Of a DNA stretch of 64,000 nt, positions 21,352 to 30,601 are shown in pieces. The stretch is from Methylophilaceae bacterium. Its GTDB lineage: Bacteria; Pseudomonadota; Gammaproteobacteria; Burkholderiales; Methylophilaceae. The DNA is taken from the NCBI GenBank assembly GCA_028823485.1, contig JAPKBG010000005.1, forward strand, positions 1 through 64,000. Reading direction: 5' to 3'. How positions within the stretch are numbered: the first letter of the stretch is position 1; each line of letters starts with the position of its first letter. The notes beneath the pieces are model-generated. The model ran no database searches, was not told where the DNA came from, and saw nothing but the letters and a program-made list of their open reading frames with translations. Both the position numbers and the translations under genes were made by a program.

Positions 21352-22275
21352 ATGAACATTAAATTTGAAAACGCTTTAACAGTTTTATTTACTTCATTGT
21401 TTTTAATGAGTTTTAATGCTCATTCTGCAGAGGTTTCTGCGGAAATAAAAGCATGTAATGCAGCCGTCAATAAGGGTGATGCCAAAACTGCTTTGATGCA
21501 GTCTGAAGTGATCTTGAAGAAAAACAGTACAGATTATGAAGGTTTGTTATGCAAAGGTAGAGCTTTAAAACAACAAGGCAACTATGCTGATGCACTAGTG
21601 GCGATGGAGTTAGCTGAGCAATCGACTCAAGATATTTTTGCTAAAACAGTTTCCTTTATGCTGATTGGTAATTTACATCAAGCAAATAACAAAACAGAAG
21701 CGGCAGTTGCTAGCTATGAAAAAAGCATAGAAATGTGTGGGAAAAATGCGAATAAAACCTATATATTTATTAACTACAATTTAATTGGTGATGCTTATTT
21801 TTCCGCTAAAGATTTACAGGCTGCTTTAGAAGGCTACCAAAAAGGCCTACGTTTAGCATTCAATGATAACGAACGCGCTGAGAGCTTTGAGAACTTAGCA
21901 AAAACCTATAATGCGCTGGCCGATCATGAGAAAGCGATTGAATTCCAACTGAAAGCAACCGTGATGCAAAAACAAGCAGGCGATTTAACTGATTATGCTG
22001 ATTCGAGCTTGTTGCTTGGACAATACTTCATGGATGCAAAAGAGTACTCTCATGCAGAAAGACACTATAAAAAACTGGTTGAGTTTGCTAAAGATAATGG
22101 CGGCGCTTATTACGAAGCAGCGGCTAACTATGGTTTAGCAGAGGCTATGTTCGCAAATGGAGATAAAGAAGCTGCAAAAATGCTATTTTCCAATGCAAAT
22201 AAGCAGGCATCTAAGATTGGTGCGAAACAGCTGGCAGCCGAAATACAGGCTAAACAGAAAGCCCTGAATATCTAA
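21352..22275 (+). CDS. Periplasmic tetratricopeptide-repeat protein
   Basis: A 307-residue protein with a signal peptide (TVLFTSLFLMSFNAHSA, cleavage near residue 26) followed by several TPR-like helical pairs, for example LLCKGRALKQQGNYADALVAM, LIGDAYFSAKDLQAALEGY and YNALADHEKAIEFQ. It starts 1 nt after the ligA stop, so it is probably co-transcribed. TPR proteins bind partner proteins; no specific role can be read from the sequence. Confidence 0.75.
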   Translation: MNIKFENALTVLFTSLFLMSFNAHSAEVSAEIKACNAAVNKGDAKTALMQSEVILKKNSTDYEGLLCKGRALKQQGNYADALVAMELAEQSTQDIFAKTVSFMLIGNLHQANNKTEAAVASYEKSIEMCGKNANKTYIFINYNLIGDAYFSAKDLQAALEGYQKGLRLAFNDNERAESFENLAKTYNALADHEKAIEFQLKATVMQKQAGDLTDYADSSLLLGQYFMDAKEYSHAERHYKKLVEFAKDNGGAYYEAAANYGLAEAMFANGDKEAAKMLFSNANKQASKIGAKQLAAEIQAKQKALNI

Positions 22276-22372
22276 AAGCTACATTTAAGTATTATACTGA
22301 GCAAATTTATTGTAAGGTTTAATGCCGCTTAGCGACTAAGTAATATCTGAAATTTACAACTCAAGGCCTTAT

Positions 22373-23446
22373 ATGATCATTGTTGACAAGTCTAAGCAGA
22401 ATCCAAGCGAGATTCAGCCATCAGAAATTACGTCTAAAGCGGTATTTGATAACCGCCGTCAGTTCATCAAAGTGGCGGCTAGCTCTGGTTTAATCGCTGG
22501 GGCGGCCTTGATGAGTTTAAAAGCCAAAGCAGCGAAAATAGTTGGTGGCGTGACTTCAGGTGATGCAAGGCTTGTTGGTCCCGGCAATGCGCCGTCACAA
22601 CCCTTTAAAGCGCTTAAAAAAGGTGAGATTTACAATCCTCGCCAAAAGCTAAAAGGGGTTAAGAAAACCGCTTATGGTGAAGATTTAAAAATCGACACCT
22701 ATAAAAACATCACCACTTACAACAACTACTATGAGTTTGGTACTAGCAAGTCAGACCCTGCTGTACAAGCCAGAACATTTCAACCGCAGCCTTGGACCAT
22801 CAGTATCGAAGGTGAAGTCAAAAAAACGAAAACCATCGGCATAGAAGACTTAATGAAGCTCGCGCCACTAGAAGAGCGCATCTACCGTATGCGTTGCGTT
22901 GAGGCTTGGTCTATGGTCATTCCTTGGGTGGGCATTCCTCTAGCGAGTATCATTAAATGGGCTGAGCCAACAGGTAATGCAAAGTATGTCGAGTTCGTTA
23001 CTGCAAACGATCGTGAGAGTATGCCAGGCGTGACTACGCCATTGCTAGACTGGCCTTATACCGAAGGCTTACGCATGGATGAAGCCATGAACCCATTGGC
23101 TTTAATCGCTGTTGGACTATATGGTGAATTACTACCAAATCAAAATGGTGCACCCGCCCGTTTAGTAGTGCCATGGAAATACGGCTTTAAAGGTGGTAAG
23201 TCCATCGTTAAAATCCGCTTTGTAGAAAAGCAAACACAAACAACATGGATGAAGTCAGGTCCGTCAGAATATGGCTACTATGCCAATGTAAACCCTAAAG
23301 TGTCACACCCTCGTTGGACGCAATCCTCAGAGCGGCCAATTGGTGGCGGTTTATTTGGTGGTCGCATCAAAACCAAAATGTTTAATGGATATGAGTCTGA
23401 AGTAGGCCACTTATATGCTGGCATGGATTTGGAAAATAATTTCTAA
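22373..23446 (+). CDS. msrP: Protein-methionine-sulfoxide reductase catalytic subunit (YedY)
   Basis: A 357-residue molybdopterin enzyme with a twin-arginine signal near residues 29-54 (RRQFIK followed by a hydrophobic stretch and AKA). The molybdenum-ligating Cys lies in YRMRCVEAWSMVIPW near residue 175, and WKYGFKGGKSIVKI follows as in MsrP. It repairs oxidised methionines in periplasmic proteins. Its electron donor msrQ follows 26 nt later. The Tat motif lies unusually deep (residue 29) because of an N-terminal extension. Confidence 0.95.
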   Translation: MIIVDKSKQNPSEIQPSEITSKAVFDNRRQFIKVAASSGLIAGAALMSLKAKAAKIVGGVTSGDARLVGPGNAPSQPFKALKKGEIYNPRQKLKGVKKTAYGEDLKIDTYKNITTYNNYYEFGTSKSDPAVQARTFQPQPWTISIEGEVKKTKTIGIEDLMKLAPLEERIYRMRCVEAWSMVIPWVGIPLASIIKWAEPTGNAKYVEFVTANDRESMPGVTTPLLDWPYTEGLRMDEAMNPLALIAVGLYGELLPNQNGAPARLVVPWKYGFKGGKSIVKIRFVEKQTQTTWMKSGPSEYGYYANVNPKVSHPRWTQSSERPIGGGLFGGRIKTKMFNGYESEVGHLYAGMDLENNF

Positions 23447-23472
23447 TCGGCTTTAAAAAGAACAGCTATAAA

Positions 23473-24081
23473 ATGAAAAAACCAAATATTACCGCAGTCA
23501 AAGCGGTTATCTGGCTGTTAGCCTCCATTCCAATCGCACGTTTGTTTTGGTTGGGCTTTAATAATGACTTAGGTGCTAACCCTATTGAGTTTGTAGAACA
23601 CTCTACGGGACTTTGGGCACTTATTTTTCTATTATTGAGCCTAACGATGACGCCAACCCGATTGCTGACTGGTCAAGTATGGCATATTCAAGTGAGAAGG
23701 CTAATCGGGTTGTGGATGTTTTTCTACGCAACCTTGCATGTGGTGACGTATGTGTGGTTGGATTTCAACTTTTTATTTGATGTCATGATTGATGACGTGC
23801 TTGAGCACCCTCGAATCCTAGTTGGCTTTGCCGCTTTTCTATTAACCATTCCATTAGCAGCTACATCGAATCAATATATGATGAAAAAGCTAAAATCCAA
23901 ATGGAAAGCCCTACATAAAACGGTATATCTGGTTGCTATCTTAGCGGTCGTACACTTTTTGTTACTGGTCAAAAAAGACCTGACAGAGCCGCTTTATTAT
24001 ACCGCCGTGCTACTCATCTTGTTTGGCATACGCATTTATTACAAACATAAAAAGAAACCTGTAATGAATACAGCGCAATAA
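23473..24081 (+). CDS. msrQ: Haem-binding membrane subunit MsrQ (YedZ)
   Basis: A 202-residue inner-membrane protein with about six hydrophobic helices and the MsrQ pattern: HSTGLWALIFLLLSLTMTPTR, then RRLIGLWMFFYATLHVVTYVW with the likely haem-ligand His, and LHKTVYLVAILAVVHFL with further His ligands. It passes electrons from the quinone pool or flavin reductase to MsrP. It forms an operon with msrP. Confidence 0.94.
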   Translation: MKKPNITAVKAVIWLLASIPIARLFWLGFNNDLGANPIEFVEHSTGLWALIFLLLSLTMTPTRLLTGQVWHIQVRRLIGLWMFFYATLHVVTYVWLDFNFLFDVMIDDVLEHPRILVGFAAFLLTIPLAATSNQYMMKKLKSKWKALHKTVYLVAILAVVHFLLLVKKDLTEPLYYTAVLLILFGIRIYYKHKKKPVMNTAQ

Positions 24082-24145
24082 CGAATAAAGATAACTGTTA
24101 GATAAAAACCATAGACAAGAAATCAAGATTTTCGGGAGCAATACA

Positions 24146-24655
24146 ATGAAATGCACAACAGTTTATAAGGGCTATGAATGGGTTGCCTCACTACTAGAGT
24201 CTATTGGGACATGGTTTCCACAGCTTGTATTAAGGTTAATTTTAGCTTGGGAGTTTGGTGAAGCGGGCATTGCAAAGTATACGGGTGAAAACTGGTTTGC
24301 CAATATTACCTTTCCATTTCCATTCAACCTAGTCTCGCCAGAATTTAGTTGGGCGTTGACGACATTCTTTGAGATATTCGGCGCTGGAGCATTGGTCATC
24401 GGCTTTGCAACGCACTTCTTCTCAGTTTCGTTGCTTGTGTTAACCATTGTTGCGATTGCTGCAGTACATTGGCCGGAAAGCTGGAGCACACTAAGCGAGT
24501 TGTGGCAGGGTTATGCTATTTCTGAAAAAGGGTTTGGTAACTACAAGCTACCACTGTTATTGCTCATCATGTTGCTACCTTTGGTGTTTAATGGCGCAGG
24601 TCGTTTGAGTGTTGATCACTGGATAAGTAAGTTCTGTAAAGCGAAACATGCATAG
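24146..24655 (+). CDS. DoxX-family membrane protein
   Basis: A 169-residue protein with four hydrophobic segments. The opening LRLILAWEFGEAGIAKYTGENWF and the helix FEIFGAGALVIGFATHFF fit the DoxX family, including the HvfX-like members. A Shine-Dalgarno GGAG lies 8 nt before the ATG. DoxX proteins are often tied to oxidative or metal stress, and it lies between msrPQ and a copper-like cassette. A specific function cannot be assigned. Confidence 0.8.
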   Translation: MKCTTVYKGYEWVASLLESIGTWFPQLVLRLILAWEFGEAGIAKYTGENWFANITFPFPFNLVSPEFSWALTTFFEIFGAGALVIGFATHFFSVSLLVLTIVAIAAVHWPESWSTLSELWQGYAISEKGFGNYKLPLLLLIMLLPLVFNGAGRLSVDHWISKFCKAKHA

Positions 24656-24676
24656 CGAGCCAGTCCAATAGCGATA

Positions 24677-24706
24677 AAAAAAGCCCAGTCATCACTGGGC
24701 TTTTTT
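24677..24706. terminator. Bidirectional intrinsic terminator
   Basis: A perfect 13-bp stem AAAAAAGCCCAGT / ACTGGGCTTTTTT with loop CATC. It lies between the convergent DoxX gene and the minus-strand outer-membrane-type gene, and serves both. Confidence 0.9.
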
Positions 24707-24723
24707 AATATTAATACAACGTG

Positions 24724-25794
24724 TTAAAACGCATACTGATATCCAGCTGTTAACGTCCAGTCAGTTTCTAACTGGGGGCCATCTAAATGTTGATACACAG
24801 GAGCACCAACTTCTAAAGCAAACCGATGTCCTGCTTGGGTTGCCCAGTTAACTCCTGCATATAGATCTAGACGCTCTTTACTGTAGTTATCAGGGTCTGT
24901 CGTTTGTACTGGCGCCATCATTTTTGGGTCTGCACCACCAATATTATCAACATCCAAATACGCTAAACGTACTGACGTACTTAAATCATGACGCCAAGCA
25001 TAGCTTATCCAAGCATTCAACTTATGCTCATCACCAAGCGTATAGTCTTTACTATTTTCACCGGTTCTAATGGTGGCCATGTATTGTGCGCCATGATTCC
25101 ACTTGCCTTGGTAGTGCTGATAAGTGATACCCGGGAGCACATCATAGGTGCCAGAACCCATTTGCATGCCGTATGGTAGACGCAATTCAGGTCGCATACC
25201 CATTGGGGTTAGTACACGGTCTTTTTTGCTAATAGATCCTGTTGGCAAGCTGAGGCCAAGGTTGACGTGTACTTTATGGTTTCCATCATTATATAGGCTG
25301 TATAAGCCAGATACTTTCGTATCGCCAAAGCCTTCTGATTTTGTCGTGAAGTTACCTAAACGATTTACCCCCATCATCCCTTGAAAAGTAACGTGATCCA
25401 TTTCCTTTTTTAGGTAGTTAACCATTACCATCACGGTGAGCTTATCTGTTGGCGCGTACATACCGCCAAACATATGCATATCCATGGTCATTTTTGTCGG
25501 CACAACGCGCAGGGTAGTCGGTTGCATAGGCTGGCCTGCAAAATGGTTGGGGACAGTTGTGGCAATTTCATTCGCTGAAAGTGAGCTAGAGCCTGAACGA
25601 TTACCTTCCATTTCCATCGTCATGAAGCGATAAGAAAGCATCCATTCATTTGTTTTATGTGTGTGGTCACCCATCACGCCAATTGGTGCATGTGTATTGG
25701 CTTGCGGGCCTGTATGGTTGTGTCCCGCAAAGCCTAAGGGCGGAAAAAGTAGTGCGCCTAATAGCGCAGGAATAATTTGTTGCTTGACCTTCAT
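24724..25794 (-). CDS. Met/His-rich outer-membrane beta-barrel-like protein
   Basis: A 356-residue exported protein with a signal peptide (IIPALLGALLFPPLGFAG). The mature N-terminus is His-rich (HNHTGPQANTHAPIGVMGDH) and the body carries many Met residues (MTMEMEG, KMTMDMHMFGGM). Alternating amphipathic strands and a C-terminal Phe (TAGYQYAF) suggest an outer-membrane barrel of the transporter/phenol-MetA type. The Met and His content and the neighbouring DUF2946 gene hint at copper handling, which is inference. Substrate unknown. Confidence 0.65.
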   Translation of the reverse strand: MKVKQQIIPALLGALLFPPLGFAGHNHTGPQANTHAPIGVMGDHTHKTNEWMLSYRFMTMEMEGNRSGSSSLSANEIATTVPNHFAGQPMQPTTLRVVPTKMTMDMHMFGGMYAPTDKLTVMVMVNYLKKEMDHVTFQGMMGVNRLGNFTTKSEGFGDTKVSGLYSLYNDGNHKVHVNLGLSLPTGSISKKDRVLTPMGMRPELRLPYGMQMGSGTYDVLPGITYQHYQGKWNHGAQYMATIRTGENSKDYTLGDEHKLNAWISYAWRHDLSTSVRLAYLDVDNIGGADPKMMAPVQTTDPDNYSKERLDLYAGVNWATQAGHRFALEVGAPVYQHLDGPQLETDWTLTAGYQYAF

Positions 25795-25837
25795 AGAGCC
25801 TCCGAATTTATAATATTTTTTTATCTATAGCGATTTG

Positions 25838-25862
25838 TTTAAATCGAGCTGATTTAAATCGA
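25838..25862. repeat. Direct repeat TTTAAATCGA x2 upstream of the Met-rich protein gene
   Basis: The 10-mer TTTAAATCGA occurs at 25838-25847 and 25853-25862, a 15-bp period, with GCTGA between. Outer flanks AGCGAT and ATCGCT are also inverted. It lies in the 99-nt gap between the DUF2946 gene and the Met-rich protein gene, and could be an operator or part of a promoter. Confidence 0.4.
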
Positions 25863-25893
25863 ATTTATCGCTGATAGCTGGTATTAAAGTGAA

Positions 25894-26277
25894 TTAGGCG
25901 TACGTTGGAGGTGCTCTTATGGATTGGAGGCCAATAGCATCATTGGAGAATGATGCTATATGAGTGGTAAAAAAACAATTGCTTTCAGTAGGAAATACAA
26001 GTGAAGGCTGCGTAAGAATATTGGTTAGTGTGTCTTGCGCAACAGTCGAGCAAAGAGGGCACTTTTTGTTGTTCTTAATACTGGTCGCTGTTTGGTCTTT
26101 TTCTGTCAGGTTGATGGTAATTAGCACCTGATGCCCAGAGCAAAGTCTTGCAAAAAAGCTTTTTTGATCGCTAGCGGCGGCATGCGCAATCGGCACCATC
26201 ATTTTTACCATGATTGCGACAATCACAAGCAGCGTACTGAAGCTGCCTATATTTTTATTTCTAAATTTAGCTAGCAT
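25894..26277 (-). CDS. DUF2946-like membrane or exported protein
   Basis: A 127-residue protein with an N-terminal hydrophobic segment (FSTLLVIVAIMVKMMVPIAHA), ARLCSGHQ, a CPLC motif near residue 75 and a C-terminal RAPP. That combination is the DUF2946 pattern, found beside copper receptors and transporters in other proteobacteria. It lies 30 nt after ccmH on the same strand and upstream of the Met/His-rich barrel. Two cysteine clusters could bind metal. No function is established. Confidence 0.65.
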   Translation of the reverse strand: MLAKFRNKNIGSFSTLLVIVAIMVKMMVPIAHAAASDQKSFFARLCSGHQVLITINLTEKDQTATSIKNNKKCPLCSTVAQDTLTNILTQPSLVFPTESNCFFTTHIASFSNDAIGLQSIRAPPTYA

Positions 26278-26307
26278 GGTGAAGTGGGCGGCATTTTTAA
26301 AGTAATG

Positions 26308-26715
26308 CTAAGACGCATTTTCTTCTGAGGTTAAAATCGCCGCACGTTTTTTGAGCACAATGACTAGTGTAATCGCACCAATGATGAGCATAATAAATGG
26401 CCCAAACCACAATAGTGCGGTACTGGCATTGACAGGCGGCCTAAAAGTAACAAAATCACCATAACGCTCCACTAAATAGGCAACAATCTCCTCATCTGTT
26501 TTGCCAGCCTCCATCAACTTACGAATTTCTCTACGTAAGTCTTGTGCAAGAGGGGCGTCAGAATCCGCTAGTGTACTGTTTTGACACACAAGACAACGCA
26601 ACTCAGTAGACAACTGTCTTAACCGTGCATCAATATGCGAATCCGTGACGATTTCATTAGCAAAGCTGCTTGTCGCAAAAGCCAATAACAGCACTAATGA
26701 TAGGTTGCGAATCAT
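26308..26715 (-). CDS. ccmH: Cytochrome c maturation thiol protein CcmH
   Basis: A 135-residue periplasmic, membrane-anchored protein with signal peptide, the redox motif LRCLVCQN near residues 39-46, a three-helix domain (RREIRKLMEAGKTDEEIVAYLVERYGDFV) and a C-terminal helix followed by KKRAA. It keeps apocytochrome c thiols reduced for haem attachment with CcmG and CcmF. The start overlaps ccmG by 4 nt. It is the short form without a CcmI extension, and no ccmI gene follows here. Confidence 0.95.
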   Translation of the reverse strand: MIRNLSLVLLLAFATSSFANEIVTDSHIDARLRQLSTELRCLVCQNSTLADSDAPLAQDLRREIRKLMEAGKTDEEIVAYLVERYGDFVTFRPPVNASTALLWFGPFIMLIIGAITLVIVLKKRAAILTSEENAS

Positions 26716-27236
26716 ACTGCAAGCTCCTTCAATAAAGGCAATATCGTATCGCGCAATGCTTCAGGTGTGATTGGCCCAATTTGCTTGTAGCGAATAATGC
26801 CTTTTTTATCAATTACATAGGTCTCTGGAACACCATAAACACCATAATCAATACCAATTGTACCATCTGCATCATTTGCCGTAGTAATATAAGGGTCTCC
26901 CATTGATTCAAGCACTGCAAGTGCATTCGTTTCTACATCTTTATATGCAAGGCCATAAAGGGGAATGTCATGTTTACGCATTTCTACTAATAGCGGGTGT
27001 TCTTCACGGCAAGCAACACACCAAGACGCCCACATATTCAGTAACCAAACTTTCCCTTTCATCTCTTCCGTATAAAAAGTTTTACTAGAATCACCCAACA
27101 CAGGCGCTTCGAAAGTAGGTGCAGGTTTGCCAATTAAAGGTGAGGGCACTTCTCTAGGGTTTAAAAATAAGCCCTTACCAAGGAATCCAACCAATACAAC
27201 AAACAACAAAAGCGGGAGAATGAGTTTTAGTTTCAT
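26712..27236 (-). CDS. ccmG: Thiol:disulfide interchange protein CcmG/DsbE
   Basis: A 174-residue thioredoxin-fold protein with an N-terminal membrane anchor and active site WCVAC (Cys73, Cys76). GVYGVPETYVIDKKG supplies the cis-Pro region, as in DsbE. It reduces CcmH or apocytochrome c in the periplasm. It overlaps ccmF and ccmH by 4 nt each, so the ccm genes are tightly coupled. Confidence 0.95.
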   Translation of the reverse strand: MKLKLILPLLLFVVLVGFLGKGLFLNPREVPSPLIGKPAPTFEAPVLGDSSKTFYTEEMKGKVWLLNMWASWCVACREEHPLLVEMRKHDIPLYGLAYKDVETNALAVLESMGDPYITTANDADGTIGIDYGVYGVPETYVIDKKGIIRYKQIGPITPEALRDTILPLLKELAV

Positions 27237-29197
27237 GTGGCCGCACTTTCGTTATTAGTGACTTTCTTTTTTAAACGGTAACGTTTGTCGACCATGGTAA
27301 GTAAACCACCTAAACCCATTAGTAAGCAACCAAGCCATATCCACTGTACAAAGGGCTTGAAGTAAATGCGAATACTCCAGCCACCTTCTTCTAATTCTTC
27401 TCCAAGTGAGATATAAATATCACGCACTGGGTTAATCGAAATAGAAGCTTCAGTCATGACAGCGCCTTGCACAGGGTAATAACGTTTTTCAGGCGTTAAC
27501 AAATCAATTTCTTTACCGTCTTTTGTTACGTAAAACTGACCTTGTTTCGATTTGTAGTTAGGGCCCGTTACAGGCAGCGTGCCTTTAAAGGTGAAGTCAT
27601 AACCATTAATGACCGTTGTTTCGCCACTGTGCATGGTGATGTCATACTCTTGTTCGTAGCCTTTGACCATGGTGACGCCGATAATAAAGATGGCTAATCC
27701 AAAATGCGCTAACAACATACCGTTAAAAGCAGGACCAAACATTTTGAATTTTTTCACTACATCATTACCAGGAATTGCTTTCAAACGCGTTTTAATCGCC
27801 ACAAGCACCGAGCTAATCACCCAGAAGGCCATCAATAAACCCACAAAAATCATCGGACTTAATCGACCCATGACACTTGGCACTAATAGCGCACTAATGA
27901 TGCTAATACCTAACGCCCATTTAAGCTTGCTGGCCAAATCAGGCACAGATGCTTTTTTCCAGCTAGCAATAGGACCAATACCCATTAAAAAGATACCTGG
28001 CACCATAATCGCGACAAACACAGTATCGAAGTAAGGTGGCCCTACTGATATTTTTCCCATGCCCATTGCATCTATCAGCAACGGATATAACGTGCCCAAT
28101 AAAACAGAGGCAGTCGCTGTGAATAGCACCAGATTATTACTGAGTAAAAAGGATTCACGCGAGACTAAGTCAAACTTTTCACCTAACCCAACGGATTGCG
28201 CGCGCAAGGCGAATAATGTCAGTGCGCCACCAATAACGACGACTAAGAATAGCAAAATAAACAATCCACGGCTTGGATCCGTTGCAAACGCATGCACAGA
28301 AGTCAGTACCCCAGAACGCACTAAGAATGTGCCTAATAAACTCAGTGAAAAGGCACAAATCGAAAGTAAAACCGTCCATGCTTTAAACGCATCACGTTTT
28401 TCAGTCACGGCTAACGAGTGAATTAATGCTGTACCAATCAACCAGGGCATAAAGGATGCATTTTCAACCGCATCCCAGAACCACCAGCCGCCCCAGCCAA
28501 GCTCGTAATAAGCCCATCGGCTACCCAAAGCAATGCCTAAGGTTAAAAACACCCATGCAGCCGTTGTCCAAGGGCGTGTCCAACGTGCCCAAGTCACATC
28601 TAAACGACCATCTAAGAGTGCAGCAATCGCAAATGCAAAAGCAACAGAAAAGCCAACATAGCCCATATAAAGCAGAGGCGGGTGGAACACCATGCCTGGG
28701 TCTTGTAACAGTGGATTTAAATCACGCCCATCGAATGGCGCAGGGAAAATACGGTCAAATGGGTTGGATGTAAATAAGATAAACATTAAAAAGCCAACAG
28801 TCAATAAGCCCATGACAGCTAACAAACTACTTCTAAAGCGTAATGGAAGCTCTTTGGCAAAAAAGGTCACTGCTAATGTCCAGACCGCTAAAATCGTGAC
28901 CCAGAACAGCATTGAGCCTTCATGACCACCCCATACTGCCGCTAAACGGAAAATGAGGGGTAAGTGTGAGTTAGAGGTGACTGCAACGTAATAGACGGAG
29001 AAGTCATTCGCATAAAAAGCATACGTTAAGATTAAAAATGAAAAAATGATGAGCGCAGACTGTATGCGCGCCATTGGTGCTGCAAAAGCAAATAGCTTTT
29101 CATTGTTTTTTGACAAACCAGCTAGCGGTAAAGCGGCTTGGAGTGCAGCAACGAACAAAGCAAGGATAAGGGCGTAATGACCAATAACTGGATTCAT
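27233..29197 (-). CDS. ccmF: Cytochrome c haem lyase subunit CcmF
   Basis: A 654-residue integral membrane protein with about 14-15 helices. The WWD haem-handling domain reads GGWWFWDAVENASFMPWL near residue 235, and GHEGSMLFW and SRWAYYELG flank it as usual. It joins haem from CcmE to apocytochrome c. It is coupled by 4-nt overlaps to ccmE upstream and ccmG downstream. Confidence 0.97.
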   Translation of the reverse strand: MNPVIGHYALILALFVAALQAALPLAGLSKNNEKLFAFAAPMARIQSALIIFSFLILTYAFYANDFSVYYVAVTSNSHLPLIFRLAAVWGGHEGSMLFWVTILAVWTLAVTFFAKELPLRFRSSLLAVMGLLTVGFLMFILFTSNPFDRIFPAPFDGRDLNPLLQDPGMVFHPPLLYMGYVGFSVAFAFAIAALLDGRLDVTWARWTRPWTTAAWVFLTLGIALGSRWAYYELGWGGWWFWDAVENASFMPWLIGTALIHSLAVTEKRDAFKAWTVLLSICAFSLSLLGTFLVRSGVLTSVHAFATDPSRGLFILLFLVVVIGGALTLFALRAQSVGLGEKFDLVSRESFLLSNNLVLFTATASVLLGTLYPLLIDAMGMGKISVGPPYFDTVFVAIMVPGIFLMGIGPIASWKKASVPDLASKLKWALGISIISALLVPSVMGRLSPMIFVGLLMAFWVISSVLVAIKTRLKAIPGNDVVKKFKMFGPAFNGMLLAHFGLAIFIIGVTMVKGYEQEYDITMHSGETTVINGYDFTFKGTLPVTGPNYKSKQGQFYVTKDGKEIDLLTPEKRYYPVQGAVMTEASISINPVRDIYISLGEELEEGGWSIRIYFKPFVQWIWLGCLLMGLGGLLTMVDKRYRLKKKVTNNESAAT

Positions 29198-29640
29198 TTC
29201 ACTTCTCCTTTCATTGTTTGGTTCAACTTAGCTTTCTCTAAAGCTTCAGCGGCCTCAGGCGGCATGTAATTTTCATCATGTTTTGCTAATACTTGATCCG
29301 CAACAAATACGCCATCAGCTCCTTGTGCACCTTGCGCCACAATGCCTTTACCTTCTTTAAATAAGTCTGGCAAGATGCCGGTATACACCACACCCATGGT
29401 GTTCGCAGTATCGGTGACTTTAAAAGCGACTTTTGTACCATCTCGCTTAACGCTACCGGCTTCAACTAAACCACCAACGCGGAAATTACCCTTGCTAGGT
29501 GATTTGCCCTGTATAACTTCAGTAGGCGAGAAAAAGAACACTAAATTACTTTGGAATGATTGCAGCAGCAATGTCGCTGCGATAGCGAGTAAAGCGATAC
29601 CTGCCACAATAATGGCAATGCGTTTATGACGTGATTTCAT
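29194..29640 (-). CDS. ccmE: Haem chaperone CcmE
   Basis: A 148-residue OB-fold periplasmic haem chaperone with an N-terminal membrane anchor. FRVGGLVEAGSVKR matches the family, and the haem-binding HxxxY motif appears as HDENY (His121, Tyr125). It receives haem from CcmC and hands it to CcmF. Its ATG lies right beside the ccmD stop. Confidence 0.96.
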   Translation of the reverse strand: MKSRHKRIAIIVAGIALLAIAATLLLQSFQSNLVFFFSPTEVIQGKSPSKGNFRVGGLVEAGSVKRDGTKVAFKVTDTANTMGVVYTGILPDLFKEGKGIVAQGAQGADGVFVADQVLAKHDENYMPPEAAEALEKAKLNQTMKGEVK

Positions 29641-29808
29641 TTACAACAAATCCTTTATTTTTTCATTACTGAGTTTATTATTTAGCCTTCTTGAGCGTAA
29701 GAGGATTAGCTCTACCGCCATGCTTACAAAGGTGATGCCAAAAGACGCCCAAACATAGAGGCCATAACCGCCCATATGCAAAAAGTCATTAACACTTTCC
29801 CAATACAT
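29641..29808 (-). CDS. ccmD: Haem exporter accessory protein CcmD
   Basis: This gene was missing from the ORF track. The minus strand encodes 55 residues, MYWESVNDFLHMGGYGLYVW and on, with one membrane helix (FGITFVSMAVELILL) and a basic cytoplasmic tail (RSRRLNNK). That is the CcmD layout, including the F-x-MGGYG-x-Y-VW-x-S pattern. It helps release holo-CcmE from CcmABC. It fills the space between ccmC and ccmE exactly. Confidence 0.93.
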   Translation of the reverse strand: MYWESVNDFLHMGGYGLYVWASFGITFVSMAVELILLRSRRLNNKLSNEKIKDLL

Positions 29809-29809
29809 A

Positions 29810-30532
29810 TTATTCCTTAACCTCGTTAATCCAAGCAGTATTACGCGCTCTATCTTCGATTTCTCTGCGTACGCGCGCGAAAATCACAGCAGCACTATAA
29901 AACCAAAAACCAATCGCCATTACTAACATAGCTTGCAGCATAATGGCCGCCATACTAGATCCACTAGTGTTAATTGATGAGCCTTGATGCAAGGTATTCC
30001 ACCATTTAACTGAGAAATAGATAATCGGCACATTAATGACGCCGACAATAGCTAAGACAGCGCTAGCGCGGTCTGAGCGCCTAGTATCATCAATCGCTGC
30101 CTGCAAAGACATATAACCTATGTACAAAAATAATAGAATAAGTTCAGAAGTGAGCCGCGCATCCCATACCCACCAAGCGCCCCAAGTTGGCTTTCCCCAA
30201 AAAGCGCCCGTAATCAATGCAACAAAAGTAAACATCGCACCCGTTGGCGCGATGCTTTTGGCCAGCATATAAGAAAGTTTGGCGTTGAATGTTAACCCCA
30301 AAATGGCATAGCCTGCCATGACGATATATAAGAACATTGAAAACCAAGCTGCGGGGACATGGATATAAATAATGCGATAAGAGTCACCCTGCTGAAAGTC
30401 CGTTGGTGCGACGAGCAGGCCAATGTATAAGCCGACAATGATGAATATTGCCGCGCCAACTGCAAACCAAGGAATCAGTTTTCCCGCTAGTGGGAAAAAG
30501 GGTTGTGGTGATGCGTACTTAAATAAATTCAT
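29810..30532 (-). CDS. ccmC: Haem transporter subunit CcmC
   Basis: A six-helix membrane protein (240 residues from the chosen start) with the WWD motif WGAWWVWDARLTSELILLF and two conserved His (YIHVPAAW, and the region of NTLHQGSS). It loads haem on CcmE. The track start (30556) is TTG; the ATG eight codons later yields MNLFKYASPQPFFPLAGKL, the family N-terminus, so I use 30532. Neither start has a strong Shine-Dalgarno. ccmD follows 1 nt after the stop. Confidence 0.95.
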   Translation of the reverse strand: MNLFKYASPQPFFPLAGKLIPWFAVGAAIFIIVGLYIGLLVAPTDFQQGDSYRIIYIHVPAAWFSMFLYIVMAGYAILGLTFNAKLSYMLAKSIAPTGAMFTFVALITGAFWGKPTWGAWWVWDARLTSELILLFLYIGYMSLQAAIDDTRRSDRASAVLAIVGVINVPIIYFSVKWWNTLHQGSSINTSGSSMAAIMLQAMLVMAIGFWFYSAAVIFARVRREIEDRARNTAWINEVKE

Positions 30533-30601
30533 TCGGTAATAACGTTTCCAAAACAATCAAGATGACCATTTTTCAATAAAATATAGCCTTATTAAATGAC
30601 A

